Assembly: GCA_018820315.1 (NCBI GenBank)
Contig: JAHJOQ010000076.1
Coordinates: 1-42,656, forward strand
Direction: 5' to 3'
Source of the DNA: Candidatus Zixiibacteriota bacterium
GTDB taxonomy: Bacteria > Zixibacteria > MSB-5A5 > JAABVY01 > JAHJOQ01
DNA: 42,656 nt
This document shows positions 41,408 to 42,656 of this stretch, in pieces. The notes beneath the pieces were generated by a model, which saw only the letters and a list, made by a program, of their open reading frames with translations, was not told where the DNA came from and searched no databases. Position 1 is the stretch's first letter. Each line of letters opens with the position of its first letter. The position numbers were made by a program, and so were the translations under genes.

Positions 41408-42656
<1,249 letters not shown>

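Overview
The window reads as chromosomal DNA of a free-living, Gram-negative, heterotrophic bacterium of roughly balanced base composition. A 5'-partial 16S rRNA gene at the right edge confirms it is bacterial. The secreted subtilase ends in a NYPNPFNP-type C-terminal sorting domain, and there are PorV/FadL-like barrels, Big_5-type lipoproteins and a dockerin-like remnant. Together these point to the FCB superphylum, most likely a Zixibacteria-like candidate lineage. This placement is inference; the 16S would settle it.

Layout. 0-5 kb: three tRNA genes (Pro-GGG, Pro-CGG, Arg-CCT) interleaved with a Big_5 lipoprotein, a GT2 glycosyltransferase, surE, a TIGR00725/LOG-like protein, acylphosphatase and apt. 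5-12 kb: envelope and carbohydrate genes, namely an outer-membrane barrel, a membrane-anchored TPR protein, a GH57 glucan hydrolase/transferase and a GT-C membrane glycosyltransferase fused to TPRs. 12.3-25 kb: the metabolic core. An archaeal-type HMG-CoA synthase, its partner thiolase and a DUF35 protein are in one tight operon with a complete but split 3-methylcrotonyl-CoA carboxylase (carboxyltransferase, biotin carboxylase, biotin carrier) and a methylglutaconyl-CoA hydratase. A second operon follows with acetyl-CoA acetyltransferase, 3-hydroxybutyryl-CoA dehydrogenase, two acyl-CoA dehydrogenases and a branched-chain aminotransferase. Together they span leucine / isovaleryl-CoA / HMG-CoA / acetyl-CoA interconversion, without an HMG-CoA lyase or HMG-CoA reductase in the window. 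25-31 kb: a trypsin-like protein, a palindromic repeat, glyA, then a compact string of small housekeeping genes (MTH1187, cutA, PPC, SAM hydrolase, dCMP deaminase, nrdR, tatC) with several start/stop overlaps. 31-35 kb: a lipocalin-like/PrsW-YhfC-like fusion, a ferredoxin with a textbook terminator, and an archease-rtcB RNA-repair operon with a palindrome inside its promoter. 35-41 kb: accessory and decayed DNA, including a signal-peptide gene cut by an IS3-like remnant, the PKD subtilase, a lipoprotein and a small membrane protein on the minus strand, and a 143-bp inverted-repeat element abutting a dockerin remnant. 41-42.7 kb: an rrn leader with two boxA-like repeats around a terminator-like hairpin, then 16S rRNA running off the end.

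The strongest candidate for an undescribed system is the fusion of the archaeal HMG-CoA synthase/thiolase/DUF35 module with the leucine-degradation (liu) carboxylase and hydratase in one bacterial transcription unit. Two genes also have near-consensus -10 boxes six or seven bases from the ATG, suggesting leaderless transcripts. All names rest on motif recognition and context; no database search was run.
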